Shown: one piece after another, positions 27,486 through 36,617 of the stretch
Position numbering within the stretch: the stretch's first letter is position 1
Layout of the letters: the number at the start of each line of letters is the position of its first letter
NCBI RefSeq assembly: GCF_913055835.1
Contig: NZ_CAJXKQ010000011.1
Coordinates: 1-64,000 of the forward strand
Length of the DNA: 64,000 bases
Reading direction: 5' to 3'
Source of the DNA: an uncultured Marinobacter sp.
GTDB taxonomy: Bacteria; Pseudomonadota; Gammaproteobacteria; Pseudomonadales; Oleiphilaceae
Translations under genes and position numbers: made by a program
Notes under the pieces: generated by a model
Seen by the model: only the letters and a program-made list of their open reading frames with translations
What the model was told of the DNA's origin: nothing
Database searches by the model: none

Positions 27486-28147
27486 TGCGTGCCTCCCCCT
27501 TCGTGCGGCGCCGACCAGGGTGATTCGGTCAATCTCGGCCCCATAGATGTTTTAATTAAAACTTTTCCAGAAGGCCGGGCCCACTCTGACAAACCAATCG
27601 CGCCCTCTGGTGTTTCAACCTGCACGTCAATTCGGCATAGGTGCCCAGTTAGCTTTGTCATCAACTTCTCAGCCTGGTGTCTCGACATCGGCGTCGGCCG
27701 CTCTATCACCAAATCCAGATCACTTCCAGGACGCAGTTGGGGATCACCAGTTGCGAGCTCATACCCCAGACTTCCGGTTATCCCCCAATCCAGTTCCTCC
27801 TCGTTCAAAATGCAAGCGACGCTACCAAGCGTCCGGAGCACGGGGTGATGATCTCGCTCAGGGTGTTGCAACCAGAGCTTGGCGGCTCGCAGCGCGAAAG
27901 GACTCACGCTTTTTTCCACGGCTTGCTCGGGGGCGAGAGCGGCGAAACGCTCCTCTCTTTTCGACCCTCGAATGCCCACAGGTACCAACCCTGGTTGAGT
28001 CTCTGCTCTCCGTACCACGACTGGCCCTTTCCCCCTCGACACCCAAGCTGGAATTGAACCGGCATCAAGTTCTGGCTTCTTCAGCGCACTGCGACATATC
28101 CACAGGAGGTCGTGTGGCCTGAAGATACTAGGCATCCCATTGAGCAC
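27479..28147 (-). CDS. mdcG: Malonate decarboxylase holo-ACP synthase MdcG
   Basis: A 222-residue nucleotidyltransferase that attaches the 2'-(5''-triphosphoribosyl)-3'-dephospho-CoA prosthetic group to MdcC. The nucleotidyltransferase signature is WGITGSLGYELATG followed by GSDLDLVIE, where the two aspartates bind metal. It begins with FRPHDLLW, the usual MdcG opening. It overlaps both neighbours by a few bases (mdcE upstream, mdcH downstream), so the three are translationally coupled. Confidence 0.93.
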   Translation of the reverse strand: MLNGMPSIFRPHDLLWICRSALKKPELDAGSIPAWVSRGKGPVVVRRAETQPGLVPVGIRGSKREERFAALAPEQAVEKSVSPFALRAAKLWLQHPERDHHPVLRTLGSVACILNEEELDWGITGSLGYELATGDPQLRPGSDLDLVIERPTPMSRHQAEKLMTKLTGHLCRIDVQVETPEGAIGLSEWARPSGKVLIKTSMGPRLTESPWSAPHEGGGTHC

Positions 28148-28946
28148 GCATCATCTCCCGAACAAGCCGCGATGCTTTGCGATTGGTTCCAGCCAGGCGC
28201 CGGCGAAGGCTTACATCGCCGGGCTTGATATCCGACACTGCGTGGGCGATCTCGCCCTTTACCCGCTCCACATCCTGATCGTCTGGTGAATCAGCCGAAC
28301 TCACCTCGATGAGCGCGTCCAACATTCCGAGCGAAGCATAGTTTTCGAGGTCATAGGCCATTGGCGGAATTTCTGATGCCAATTGATCCAATTCCTCCTC
28401 TGTCCGCAAAGTGATCCTTGCCGCAGCGGCCTTGCCCATTGCATGAACTTGAACGCCCTCGTCGCCGAGAGCGAGAATCCGGTTAGCTTGGTAACCGTGG
28501 GCTAAAAAACCACCTGACATCGCCTTGCCAACCAACAAAGAAACAATTGGGTGGCCCGCAAGACGAGCTCGCGCATAAGCACTGACAGCAGCCGCCAATG
28601 ACTGATGAATGCCCAGAGCTTCTTCTCGGCGCCCATAAGCCTGGCTCGGCACATCGACTACTGCTATAACTGCAGGTTTTGCCATCGCTTGGGTGTTAGC
28701 CTCAATTATCGAATCGATGGCTTGCGCAATTCCCCACCCCTCAAGCAAACCGACCTCTCCGGCCCGCGCTCTCGGGAACACATTCTCTGGCTCAGGCTTG
28801 ACTAGCAAAACGTAACAGTGTTGCCCGGCGATATTGACCTCAGCCACCTGTAGTGATGGGGCTGGCCCCTCTCTGCCAGCTGAATGAGTCAGAGCGTCAA
28901 ACCAACGGCGCCCACGCAAACTACCGCTATTCTCACTTATCGTCAT
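28128..28946 (-). CDS. mdcE: Malonate decarboxylase gamma subunit MdcE
   Basis: A 272-residue carboxyltransferase-fold subunit that, with MdcD, removes CO2 from malonyl-MdcC. The crotonase-like fold shows in AVIAVVDVPSQAYGRREEAL, SLLVGKAMSGGFLAHGYQ and the later PPMAYDLENYASLGMLDAL. The biotin-independent complex acts in the cytoplasm. It overlaps mdcD by 14 bases and mdcG by 20, in the order found in Pseudomonas and Acinetobacter mdc clusters. Confidence 0.95.
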   Translation of the reverse strand: MTISENSGSLRGRRWFDALTHSAGREGPAPSLQVAEVNIAGQHCYVLLVKPEPENVFPRARAGEVGLLEGWGIAQAIDSIIEANTQAMAKPAVIAVVDVPSQAYGRREEALGIHQSLAAAVSAYARARLAGHPIVSLLVGKAMSGGFLAHGYQANRILALGDEGVQVHAMGKAAAARITLRTEEELDQLASEIPPMAYDLENYASLGMLDALIEVSSADSPDDQDVERVKGEIAHAVSDIKPGDVSLRRRLAGTNRKASRLVREMMRAQWDA

Positions 28947-29784
28947 TCTTGGCTACTCCAGTCAAAATTTGATAGGCAACATCAGCGGTGATTTGCTTAC
29001 TGGTGTCGACCTTCAGAAGGTTTTCAAGCGACCCCAAAATCTCATCACTCCGATGGTGGGCCGGAACTCCCTTGGCCAAGCAGCCTTGGACTGCTTTACA
29101 CATGGCATCAACATCGTCATCAACTAAGACGTCCGCAAGTCCCGTGGCAAACCTCTGCGTTCCCCCAGTAAGCCCCCATATCAAATCCCGGTTTCTTGAA
29201 TCATACTCATCGATGCCCGCTTCCTGTTCGATAACTTGTGGGCCGTTCAATCCCAACCGACCCTCACGCGTCATGATCAGATAGCTACATAACCCTGCCG
29301 CAATCGACATTCCACCAAAGCAGCCAACCGGCCCTGTGATCACCCCAACAACAGGTTGATAGGTTCGAAGTTCGACAATTCCCGCCTGGATTTCTGCAAT
29401 GGCTCCCAGACCAAGATTAGCCTCCTGCAAGCGCACACCACCGGATTCCAAAAGCAGAACGGCAGCTGTCGGATTGCCTTTTTTGTTCTCCTCAAGAGCA
29501 AGTTCCAACAATCCGGCAATCTTTGCACCTCCAACTTCGCCTAGGCTCCCCCCTTGGAAACTACCTTCAATCGCAGCGATTACAGTGCTTTTGGCGCCAA
29601 TAGTGCCTTTTGCCACAACGACACCATCGTCAAACTGGGGCACGATTCCCTGTTTCTCTAACCACGGGGACGTAACTTTGTCGAAAGGAGATAACAGCTC
29701 GTGCATGCTTCCCCGGTCTAAAAGTATCTCGACTCGTTTACGGGCACTTAAATCCACAAAACCTTTCGATTGACTTGAACTCAC
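28933..29784 (-). CDS. mdcD: Malonate decarboxylase beta subunit MdcD
   Basis: A 283-residue carboxyltransferase-fold subunit. The start SARKRVEILLDRGSMHELL and the stretches FDDGVVVAKGTIGA, VLLLESGGVRLQEANLGL and GPVGCFGGMSIAAGLCSYL are typical of MdcD. It forms the decarboxylase active site with MdcE. It overlaps mdcC by 4 bases (ATGA) and mdcE by 14 bases, indicating tight coupling. Confidence 0.95.
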   Translation of the reverse strand: MSSSQSKGFVDLSARKRVEILLDRGSMHELLSPFDKVTSPWLEKQGIVPQFDDGVVVAKGTIGAKSTVIAAIEGSFQGGSLGEVGGAKIAGLLELALEENKKGNPTAAVLLLESGGVRLQEANLGLGAIAEIQAGIVELRTYQPVVGVITGPVGCFGGMSIAAGLCSYLIMTREGRLGLNGPQVIEQEAGIDEYDSRNRDLIWGLTGGTQRFATGLADVLVDDDVDAMCKAVQGCLAKGVPAHHRSDEILGSLENLLKVDTSKQITADVAYQILTGVAKNDDK

Positions 29785-30092
29785 GCCGGCACCTCCTGCT
29801 TCCGAGCCAATTCAAGGGCCTGTTCCATTCGCAGTCGAATGACTCCTGGGGTTGCACCAAAATCGTGGATGCTCATTTTCATCGCCGGAAGCTCTAGGTC
29901 GGTATCCACTGCATCAACAATCTGCTGCCAGCGAACCTCACTGCCGACGACGGATGTCTTAATGGATATAGATGCGACGGGCTCGGGTGCAGACTCAATC
30001 AGTACTTCGAGATCTCCCGATCCGACGCAACCAACCAACACAGGACTCAAGAACTCTGTCCGCCCCGGCCGAGTTAAATCTATTGTTTGCAT
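29781..30092 (-). CDS. mdcC: Malonate decarboxylase acyl-carrier protein MdcC
   Basis: A 103-residue acyl-carrier subunit. It shows the LVGCVGSGDLEVLIE motif; the serine is at residue 25, the position that carries the dephospho-CoA-derived prosthetic group in the characterised Klebsiella protein. It swings the malonyl/acetyl thioester between MdcA and MdcD/E. It lies between mdcB (12-base gap) and mdcD (4-base overlap). Confidence 0.95.
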   Translation of the reverse strand: MQTIDLTRPGRTEFLSPVLVGCVGSGDLEVLIESAPEPVASISIKTSVVGSEVRWQQIVDAVDTDLELPAMKMSIHDFGATPGVIRLRMEQALELARKQEVPA

Positions 30093-30104
30093 AACAATTC
30101 CTGT

Positions 30105-30974
30105 TTAAGTTGTTAGTTGAATCGAAAACAAACGATCGACGAAAAGAGTGGCCGCCAACAAATCGGCAGCTCCGCCTGCAGAGGCATTCAGTTCGAGCAT
30201 TTTTAACTCGAGCTGAGCCAACGCTTTTCGCCCACCAAATGACCCACTGCCACCAGACGCAAGCACCGCCATCGCTCCTTTCTGCATCGTTTCGAGGCCA
30301 GTCAGACCTGCTCGAGAGAGAACACAGGTATCGGTGATCTCTGTCATGATGGCTAGCAAAGCATTTAGCCGTGCTACTGATTCTGGATCGCCGTTTTTTC
30401 GGCTCTGCCTTAGAAATGGCAATCCGAGATCACGAAGGTGAGGAAAGCCCAATTGGGCCTGCTCTTTGGCACCCGGAAGACGGTAGTTTTCGAAAACCCT
30501 TTGACCATTAGTCGGCGATGCCGATTCAGAAGCGTTCGGATCCGCCAGGCAGGCCAACTCAGCCGCACGCGCAAGTAAACCTTGCTCACTGTCTGAATGA
30601 GTTGCCGCTGCGGTTACGAGTAATCCCAACGCCCAAATCGCGCCTCGATGAGTATTAACACCCTCAGTCACTGCCAACATTTTTTGCTCAGCTTTGCGGC
30701 CGAGCCAGCCGATTTGGCTGCGCAACTCACCATCAGTCTTTGAACAAAAGGCTGCCTGCGACATTTGAACGAACCATGGCTCGAGGCATTCTGCAGATTT
30801 AAGCAACAGAGATAACGTCATGTCGCTATGCGCCCCGGTGCCCCTGCTGTCGACGAGGCCAGGCTTTGGGCTCAGTCTTGCTTCTTGTTCCAGAGACCAA
30901 AGGGCTAGGCCACCAAGTTGACGATTGCGCGACTGCGAAGGTGGATTGGCAAAGACCGTGTGCGTCATCACCAA
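30105..30974 (-). CDS. mdcB: Triphosphoribosyl-dephospho-CoA synthase MdcB
   Basis: A 289-residue CitG/MdcB-family enzyme that builds the prosthetic-group precursor from ATP and 3'-dephospho-CoA. Family motifs are visible: EARLSPKPGLVDSRGTGAHS near residue 35, NTHRGAIWALGLL in the middle and a glycine-rich C-terminal helix with NASAGGAADLLAATLFVD. The first two stretches bind ATP in CitG. It overlaps mdcA by 7 bases. Confidence 0.93.
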   Translation of the reverse strand: MVMTHTVFANPPSQSRNRQLGGLALWSLEQEARLSPKPGLVDSRGTGAHSDMTLSLLLKSAECLEPWFVQMSQAAFCSKTDGELRSQIGWLGRKAEQKMLAVTEGVNTHRGAIWALGLLVTAAATHSDSEQGLLARAAELACLADPNASESASPTNGQRVFENYRLPGAKEQAQLGFPHLRDLGLPFLRQSRKNGDPESVARLNALLAIMTEITDTCVLSRAGLTGLETMQKGAMAVLASGGSGSFGGRKALAQLELKMLELNASAGGAADLLAATLFVDRLFSIQLTT

Positions 30975-32629
30975 CTCCTGAATTTTGCCGGCGGCTTGTA
31001 CAAACCGTCAGACCATCTTTCCAGCTCTCCGATACTCTTGGCAGCTAGCAGATCCCGAGTCGCATCACTGCGACGGATACCGAGGTCTTCCGGGTAAGCG
31101 ACTAGACCCTCTGCTCTCAATTGCGCAGTCTCTGAAGGATCCCGGCTGAGTCCAATTGGAGTCACACCTGCAACTGCAGCAACCATCGCCCTACGCTGCT
31201 CTGGCGATTTAGCTTTATAGAGATACGCGATGCCTTCCTCAGTCAGTACATGGGTGACATCGCTCGCGTAGATCATTATTGGGGCAAGCTGCATCTGGTA
31301 GTCCCGAGCCATTGCCAAAGCATCCAGCTCCTCAACAAGGGTCGGTTGGGAACTGTCCTGAAATGTTTCCACCATCTGCACAACCAGTTTTCGCCCTTTG
31401 CTCAAAAGCGAATCATCTGGCTTCATATCCAACCACGCCTTGGATGCATGACGCCGGCCACCCGGATCGTGCCCCATGTTAGGCGCGCCACCAAAACCTG
31501 CGAGCCGCCCGCGGGTCACGGTAGAGGAGTTTCCATCGCCATCTACTTGCAGCGTGGAACCAATAAACATGTCGACCGCATATTGACCGGCCAACTGACA
31601 AAACGCGCGATTTGAGCGCAGAGAACCGTCCTTACCGGTAAAGAACACATCTGGCCGAGCTGCTACGTAGTCTTCCATGCCTAGCTCTGTGCCAAAGCAA
31701 TGGACGCTTTCGACCCAACCGCTCTCAATGGCAGGAATAAGAGTGGGATGGGGATTAAGAGTCCAATTACGACAAATCTTGCCCTTGAGCCCCAGTGATT
31801 CTCCATAGGTGGGCAGAAGCAACTCAATTGCCGCCGTATTGAAGCCGATGCCGTGGTTGAGTGACTGGACCTGATGGCGTTCGTAGATACCCTTGATTGC
31901 CATCATGCCCATGAGGACGTGCAGGTCAGTGATAAGCCTGGGATCACGAGTAAACAGAGGTTCAATAAAAAACGGCTGGTCAGCTTTTACGACGTAATCC
32001 ACCCAGGAAGCAGGGATATCAACACGCGGTAGATCAGATACATCGTCGACGATTTCATTAACCTGAAAAATAACGATGCCATCTCTGAATGCAGTAGCCT
32101 CGGCTAGAGCCGGGGTGTCTTCGGTGCTGGGGCCAGTGTATACGTTGCCCGCACGGTCTGCTTTGAAGCCCGCCAGCAATGCAACTCTTGGGTTCAGGTC
32201 GACGAACATTCGCGCGTACAGCTCAATATACGTGTGGATTGAACCTACCTCGAGCAACCCGTCCTCCATCAGCTGGCCAATCCGTAAGCTTTGAGGTCCC
32301 GAGAATGAAAAGTCGAGCTTGCGAGCGACGCCCCTCTCGAATAGATCCAGATGCTCGGGACGACCGACGCTGGGCATGATCATGTGCAGATTGTTTACAA
32401 TGCCAGGGTCTACCTTTCCTAGCGATCTGGAGAGAAAGTCGGCCTGTTTCTGATTGTTGCCCTCAAGCGTGACTTTATCACCCGATCTCAACAGGGACTC
32501 CAGTACTGTTGTGATTTCATCGGTGGGAATCACGACTCCATCGGTCAGGTTTTCAATTCCAGCCATTCGCTCGTTTTTATCCTGACGGCGGCTCTGCCAG
32601 TTGATTGAGGTTTTCGCAGATCTGGTCAT
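30968..32629 (-). CDS. mdcA: Malonate decarboxylase alpha subunit MdcA (acetyl-S-ACP:malonate transferase)
   Basis: A 553-residue CoA-transferase-like subunit that swaps acetyl for malonyl on the carrier protein MdcC, releasing acetate. It shows the usual MdcA runs: SGDKVTLEGNNQKQADFLSR, PGIVNNLHMIMPSVGRPEHL, ALLAGFKADRAGNVYTGP and NHGIGFNTAAIELLLPTYGE. It is the first gene of the mdcABCDEGH operon and diverges from mdcR. With all seven genes present the enzyme should be complete; the biotin-dependent madB-type subunits are absent. The malonate transporter genes mdcL/mdcM are absent, and a TRAP importer lies downstream. Confidence 0.95.
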   Translation of the reverse strand: MTRSAKTSINWQSRRQDKNERMAGIENLTDGVVIPTDEITTVLESLLRSGDKVTLEGNNQKQADFLSRSLGKVDPGIVNNLHMIMPSVGRPEHLDLFERGVARKLDFSFSGPQSLRIGQLMEDGLLEVGSIHTYIELYARMFVDLNPRVALLAGFKADRAGNVYTGPSTEDTPALAEATAFRDGIVIFQVNEIVDDVSDLPRVDIPASWVDYVVKADQPFFIEPLFTRDPRLITDLHVLMGMMAIKGIYERHQVQSLNHGIGFNTAAIELLLPTYGESLGLKGKICRNWTLNPHPTLIPAIESGWVESVHCFGTELGMEDYVAARPDVFFTGKDGSLRSNRAFCQLAGQYAVDMFIGSTLQVDGDGNSSTVTRGRLAGFGGAPNMGHDPGGRRHASKAWLDMKPDDSLLSKGRKLVVQMVETFQDSSQPTLVEELDALAMARDYQMQLAPIMIYASDVTHVLTEEGIAYLYKAKSPEQRRAMVAAVAGVTPIGLSRDPSETAQLRAEGLVAYPEDLGIRRSDATRDLLAAKSIGELERWSDGLYKPPAKFRSW

Positions 32630-32746
32630 GGACGATCCTATGTAGCCCGTTATCGTGTTTTAAACGTTAAAAGCTCCGTACCTGCGCATCAATCAAGCAG
32701 ATTGACCAACGGTTAACTTGAGAGTAATGATAGGCAAACAGGAAAG
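32630..32746. promoter_or_regulatory. Divergent mdcA/mdcR control region
   Basis: 117 bases between the divergent mdcA and LysR genes. A near-palindrome, TTTTAAACGTTAAAA, lies at about 32658-32672 and a possible second site, ATTGACCAACGGTTAAC, near 32700. Divergent LysR genes usually bind here. The sites are tentative. Confidence 0.5.
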
Positions 32747-33688
32747 ATGATAGTGGAGAGCTCTGGCGTGATTGATGAGTCACTGACACTGAGAAAACTG
32801 GAGATTTTCCTCGCCTTCATGGAGACAGGCACTTTGTCGGCAACGGCAGAAAGGCTCGATATAAGTGCCGTTAGTGTACATCGGGCTATTCACTCATTGG
32901 AGGAAGGGTTGAAGTGCCCGCTGTTCCAACAAGAAGGTCGTGTATTGAAACCGTTACCAAGCGCTGAAGTGCTCGCTGAGCGATCAGAGCAGATTCTGTC
33001 TTTGCTAGATGAGACGGTGAAATCGACAAGAGAAACGGCAGGCCTGTTTTCAAATCAGTTTAAAATTGGCTCACTTTACTCTCTCACTTTGAGCACAGTC
33101 CCGAGGCTTATCACGGGTTTGAAAATGCGCAGAAGTGAGCTCAACATCGAACTCACTCTTGATTCAAATGGGATTCTTTTCGATAAACTGCGGTCACTGG
33201 ATCTGGACGTCGCACTTGTATCCCTAGAGCCTGGAGCACGCAACGACGATTACGTCCATCTGCCGTTGTTTGATGACGAGATGCTCCTTGCTGCCCCAGC
33301 CGACTCTGACTTAGGAAATGGTGAGGCACTCGAGCTTACGGACTATCGGGACAATACATTCGTCGCTTTAACTCAGGACTTTGCGACTCACAGTGACAGT
33401 TATAAAGCGTTCAAGCGGGCGGGATTCGAGCCAAACGTCGTGATGGAAGTGGGGGACATTTTTTCGCTGATCAGCATGGTAAGCGCCGGGCTGGGTTATG
33501 CCATCCTTCCGAAACGAGTAGAGGCTGCCTTCAAAAACAAAATCAAACTCTATCCGGTAAAGGAGCTAGGGGAGATTCGACAAGAGATATCAATGATATG
33601 TCTGGCAAGCCGCGAGAGAGACCCACGGATCCTCGCTTGTATTGCTGAGGGCCGAATTTATGCCAATGAACTGAAATCATCCGAATGA
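32747..33688 (+). CDS. mdcR: LysR-family regulator of malonate decarboxylase operon
   Basis: A 313-residue LysR regulator. The winged helix is LTLRKLEIFLAFMETGTLSA, then AERLDISAVSVHRAIHSLEE; the sequence SVHRAIHSLEE is a distinctive recognition helix found in MdcR-type proteins. The effector domain follows with FKIGSLYSLTLSTVPRLITG. It is divergently placed from mdcA, so it probably activates the operon with malonate or a derivative as signal. The gene name is assigned from position and family; the ligand is not shown by sequence. Confidence 0.88.
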   Translation: MIVESSGVIDESLTLRKLEIFLAFMETGTLSATAERLDISAVSVHRAIHSLEEGLKCPLFQQEGRVLKPLPSAEVLAERSEQILSLLDETVKSTRETAGLFSNQFKIGSLYSLTLSTVPRLITGLKMRRSELNIELTLDSNGILFDKLRSLDLDVALVSLEPGARNDDYVHLPLFDDEMLLAAPADSDLGNGEALELTDYRDNTFVALTQDFATHSDSYKAFKRAGFEPNVVMEVGDIFSLISMVSAGLGYAILPKRVEAAFKNKIKLYPVKELGEIRQEISMICLASRERDPRILACIAEGRIYANELKSSE

Positions 33689-33762
33689 TGATCCACTAGT
33701 TTTGGCCCTAACTCGCAGCTTAGCTTTGTTTAAACCTGAAACAGGGATGTTTACACCATGAT

Positions 33763-34021
33763 TTCTCGGCTTGGCTGGGGTTAGCTCCAAAGCAGCATTC
33801 GACGGGAGGTAAAACCACCCTAGGTGGGATCAGCAAATCTGGCAATCCCTTTAAGACACTTGCTAGTACATGGTGCTCGTAGTTGCACTCTGCATCTGAA
33901 CAGAGAAAGGGATCGTTTCGGGGCGTGGATCAACGACTTCGAAAGACGAATGCCGTTCAACAAGGTTGTTGCCGCTCCGGCCAATAAATTGGCTCGAATC
34001 GCGTGGGTAGTTCTCACCTGA
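33763..34021 (+). pseudogene. IS110-family transposase, C-terminal remnant with frameshift
   Basis: Two frames together encode the C-terminal (Tnp_20) domain of an IS110 transposase: SAWLGLAPKQHSTGGKTTLG in one frame (33766-33850) and, after a frameshift near 33850, LRHLLVHGARS, then FNKVVAAPANKLARIAWVVL in the next. The missing N-terminal half has a counterpart fragment at 39016-39237, possibly from the same kind of element. It abuts the IS3 OrfA remnant at 34020, a fused scar of two elements. Not functional. Confidence 0.85.
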
Positions 34022-34297
34022 CCAACCGGCGGTTTTCCTCTTCCAGCTCCTTCAGCCGCTTCACGTCAGAAGCCTCCATGCCGCCGTATTTGGATTTCCA
34101 ATTATTGGGGCGCGTCGGAGATGCCGCACTCCCGGCAGACTTCCTTGGCCAGGCGATCGCCCTCGACCTCCTTTAGGATCTTGACGATCTGTGACTCGCT
34201 GTACCTTGACTTCCTCATGTCGTTCTCCGTTTGCCTCATTGTAGGCTGGAGAACTCTGATTGCGCATGCACCGATTTTAGGGGGCAGAAAGTCTACA
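34020..34297 (-). pseudogene. IS3-family (IS51/IS407-like) OrfA remnant with left end
   Basis: A minus-strand fragment starting at ATG 34218: MRKSRYSESQIVKILKEVEG, then KEVCRECGISDA. A frameshift near 34117 follows, and the frame resumes as KSKYGGMEASDVKRLKELEE, an intact OrfA middle. It stops in EENRRLV at the junction with the IS110 remnant. The left inverted end, TGTAGACTTTCTGCCCCC, lies at about 34280-34297 on the minus strand. OrfB is missing; a fragment of the same style occurs near 14.2 kb. Confidence 0.85.
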
Positions 34298-34477
34298 TTT
34301 TCAATGCGATTAACCAAGAAGGGTAATAATATTTCAATAACTAAGTTAAAAATGCAACATTAATTCTATATTTAATATTTCGGGATTATTTTTGAACATT
34401 AATTACTCGTTATCGGTGGTATTGTTGCTCTAATTAAGGTCTTAGACTTTTTTTAGAAACAACAAGAAGGTGATGTT

Positions 34478-36598
34478 ATGGCGCTAGCTGTTGAAGCCAA
34501 CAAACGAAATAGCTCGCTCTCTTTGCCGGTGATGAAAGAGGTGGCATGGATAGTTTTATTATCAAGGGCGATTGATTCTATTGAAGAGAAGGAATTGGTT
34601 CCCGGCAAAAAGGTATTCAACCAATTTTCTGCCCGTGGTCATGATTTTGCGCAGGTTTTACTTGGGCGAATGATGAAGCACCAGCATGACGCTGCCGCAG
34701 GATATTACCGCTCACGCCCCTTCGCGCTGGCTGTAGGTGTCGATTTGGAAGATGCTGTGGCAAGCCCTCTCGCTCGCTCTGGGGGGTATAGTAACGGCCG
34801 CGATATAGGTGTGGTAAGCAACTATCCTGGCGTTAGCGGAGGAACTGAAGCCAAGGTTGGAGGAATGATGTTTCCGACCTGTGGTGGAGTGGGCTCACAA
34901 TATTCACCCATTTCCGGATGGGCGCAATCAATCACCTATCACCGTGATGAGCTGAAGAACTCCGAATATCATGGTGCCATAGGAGTGTCCATGGGCGGCG
35001 ACTCGTCGATGTCCACCAGTGGATTCTGGGCTGCGTTGAATATTTCCACAACTTATAAGTTGCCCCATCTGTTTTATATCGAAGATAACGGCTATGGCAT
35101 ATCGGTGCCTCAGGAGGTACAGACTCCTGGAGGCGACCAGGTCGCAAACCTCAGGGCCTATAAGAGCCTGAAATTCGTCGATGGCGACGGCACAGATCCG
35201 GAGGTTACGCCAGAACTTATCCGCGAAGCAGTCGAGCATGTTCGTAGTGGCGAGGGACCGTGTCTTTTGCGCTTGAAAGTGCCCCGTCTGAGCGGCCACA
35301 CCTGTCAAGACACCCAGACCTACAAGTCAAAGGAGCTGATCGAGTCTGAGCAGTCCCGAGACCCATTGCCCAGGCTAAAACAATGGCTGATCGAGGCTGG
35401 CGAACTTAGCGAACAGGGCTGGGCAGATCTCGAGCGGCGCGCAGAGGAACGGGTACGCCAAGCTATTGCCAGTGCTGAGCAACGTCCGGAACCGGATATC
35501 TCGTCACTAACTCGTTATGTCTTCGCGGAAACCGGGGAAGACGGAGCGCCAGACCTTCAATTACGAGGAGGGCTTCTGCCGAGCGGTCACCGTTTCCCAC
35601 AAAGCACTGAGGTGGCGCACCCCGAGGGGAGCCGGCTCAACATGCTGACGGCGATTCGTAAGACCTTGTATCACGAACTGGAGATTAACTCCAAGGTGCT
35701 GGTATTCGGCGAAGACGTGGGCCCCAAGGGTGGCGTGCATGCTGCCACTCTGGGCCTGCACGAGAGATATGGTCAGAATCGCGTCTTCGACACAAGTCTT
35801 TCCGAGGACGGAATTATAGGTCGATCGGTTGGCATGGCCTTGGCGGGACTGATGCCGGTGCCGGAAATACAGTTTCGCAAGTATGCAGAGCCAGCCGCAG
35901 AACAACTTTCGGATACCGGGATCATGCGCTGGCGCACTAACAATCAGTTCGCGGCTCCAATGGTCGTGCGAATTCCCGGTGGATTTGCAAAACGTGGTGA
36001 CCCCTGGCACTCGATGAGCGATGAGGTGGAGTGGGTTCATAAAACCGGTTGGCAAGTGGCCATGCCTTCCAATGCCGAGGACGCAGTAGGTCTGTTGAGA
36101 TATGCCTTGCGCGATAATAATCCGACGATCTACTTCGAACATCGCCACCTGCTCGACGCCGCGTGGGCCCGTCGTCCCTATCCAGGTGATGACTTTATCA
36201 TTCCCTTCGGCAAGGCCAAGATCCTGCGTCAAGGTGACAACCTGACCGTGGTGTGTTGGGGGGCCATGGTTGAGCGCTGCGACAAGGCAGCTGAGGGATT
36301 GGACGGGGTTGAGGTCATTGACCTACGCACTTTGCAGCCGTGGGATAAGGCAACTGTCGTAGAATCTGTGACACGGACGGGACGCTGCCTGATAGTGCAC
36401 GAGGACAACCTGACCGCGGGCTTTGGAGCCGAGGTTGCCGCAATATTGGCAGACGACTGCTTCTTCAGTCTGGATGCGCCCATCCGCCGGATGGCAACAC
36501 CAGATATGCCGAGTCCGCACAACCTCCACCTTTTGGAGGCTGCTCTGCCGAGTGAGCAGCGCATTCGTGAAAATATGCAAGATCTGCTGGAAATCTGA
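34478..36598 (+). CDS. 2-oxo-acid dehydrogenase E1, alpha and beta subunits fused
   Basis: A 706-residue fusion of E1 alpha (about residues 20-340) and E1 beta (about 385-706), the form seen for some branched-chain or pyruvate dehydrogenases. The thiamine-diphosphate/Mg motif is AIGVSMGGDSSMSTSGFW continuing to FYIEDNGYGIS (about 165-208; GDS...DN). The beta half shows LVFGEDVGPKGGVHAATLGL, EIQFRKYAEPA and the C-terminal RTLQPWDKATV. It makes acyl-lipoyl groups on the E2 encoded 20 bases downstream. AAGAAGGTGATG lies upstream of the ATG. An AsnC/Lrp regulator nearby suggests branched-chain 2-oxo acids, but the substrate cannot be fixed. Confidence 0.88.
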   Translation: MALAVEANKRNSSLSLPVMKEVAWIVLLSRAIDSIEEKELVPGKKVFNQFSARGHDFAQVLLGRMMKHQHDAAAGYYRSRPFALAVGVDLEDAVASPLARSGGYSNGRDIGVVSNYPGVSGGTEAKVGGMMFPTCGGVGSQYSPISGWAQSITYHRDELKNSEYHGAIGVSMGGDSSMSTSGFWAALNISTTYKLPHLFYIEDNGYGISVPQEVQTPGGDQVANLRAYKSLKFVDGDGTDPEVTPELIREAVEHVRSGEGPCLLRLKVPRLSGHTCQDTQTYKSKELIESEQSRDPLPRLKQWLIEAGELSEQGWADLERRAEERVRQAIASAEQRPEPDISSLTRYVFAETGEDGAPDLQLRGGLLPSGHRFPQSTEVAHPEGSRLNMLTAIRKTLYHELEINSKVLVFGEDVGPKGGVHAATLGLHERYGQNRVFDTSLSEDGIIGRSVGMALAGLMPVPEIQFRKYAEPAAEQLSDTGIMRWRTNNQFAAPMVVRIPGGFAKRGDPWHSMSDEVEWVHKTGWQVAMPSNAEDAVGLLRYALRDNNPTIYFEHRHLLDAAWARRPYPGDDFIIPFGKAKILRQGDNLTVVCWGAMVERCDKAAEGLDGVEVIDLRTLQPWDKATVVESVTRTGRCLIVHEDNLTAGFGAEVAAILADDCFFSLDAPIRRMATPDMPSPHNLHLLEAALPSEQRIRENMQDLLEI

Positions 36599-36617
36599 TC
36601 GGACGGAGAGAAATGAC

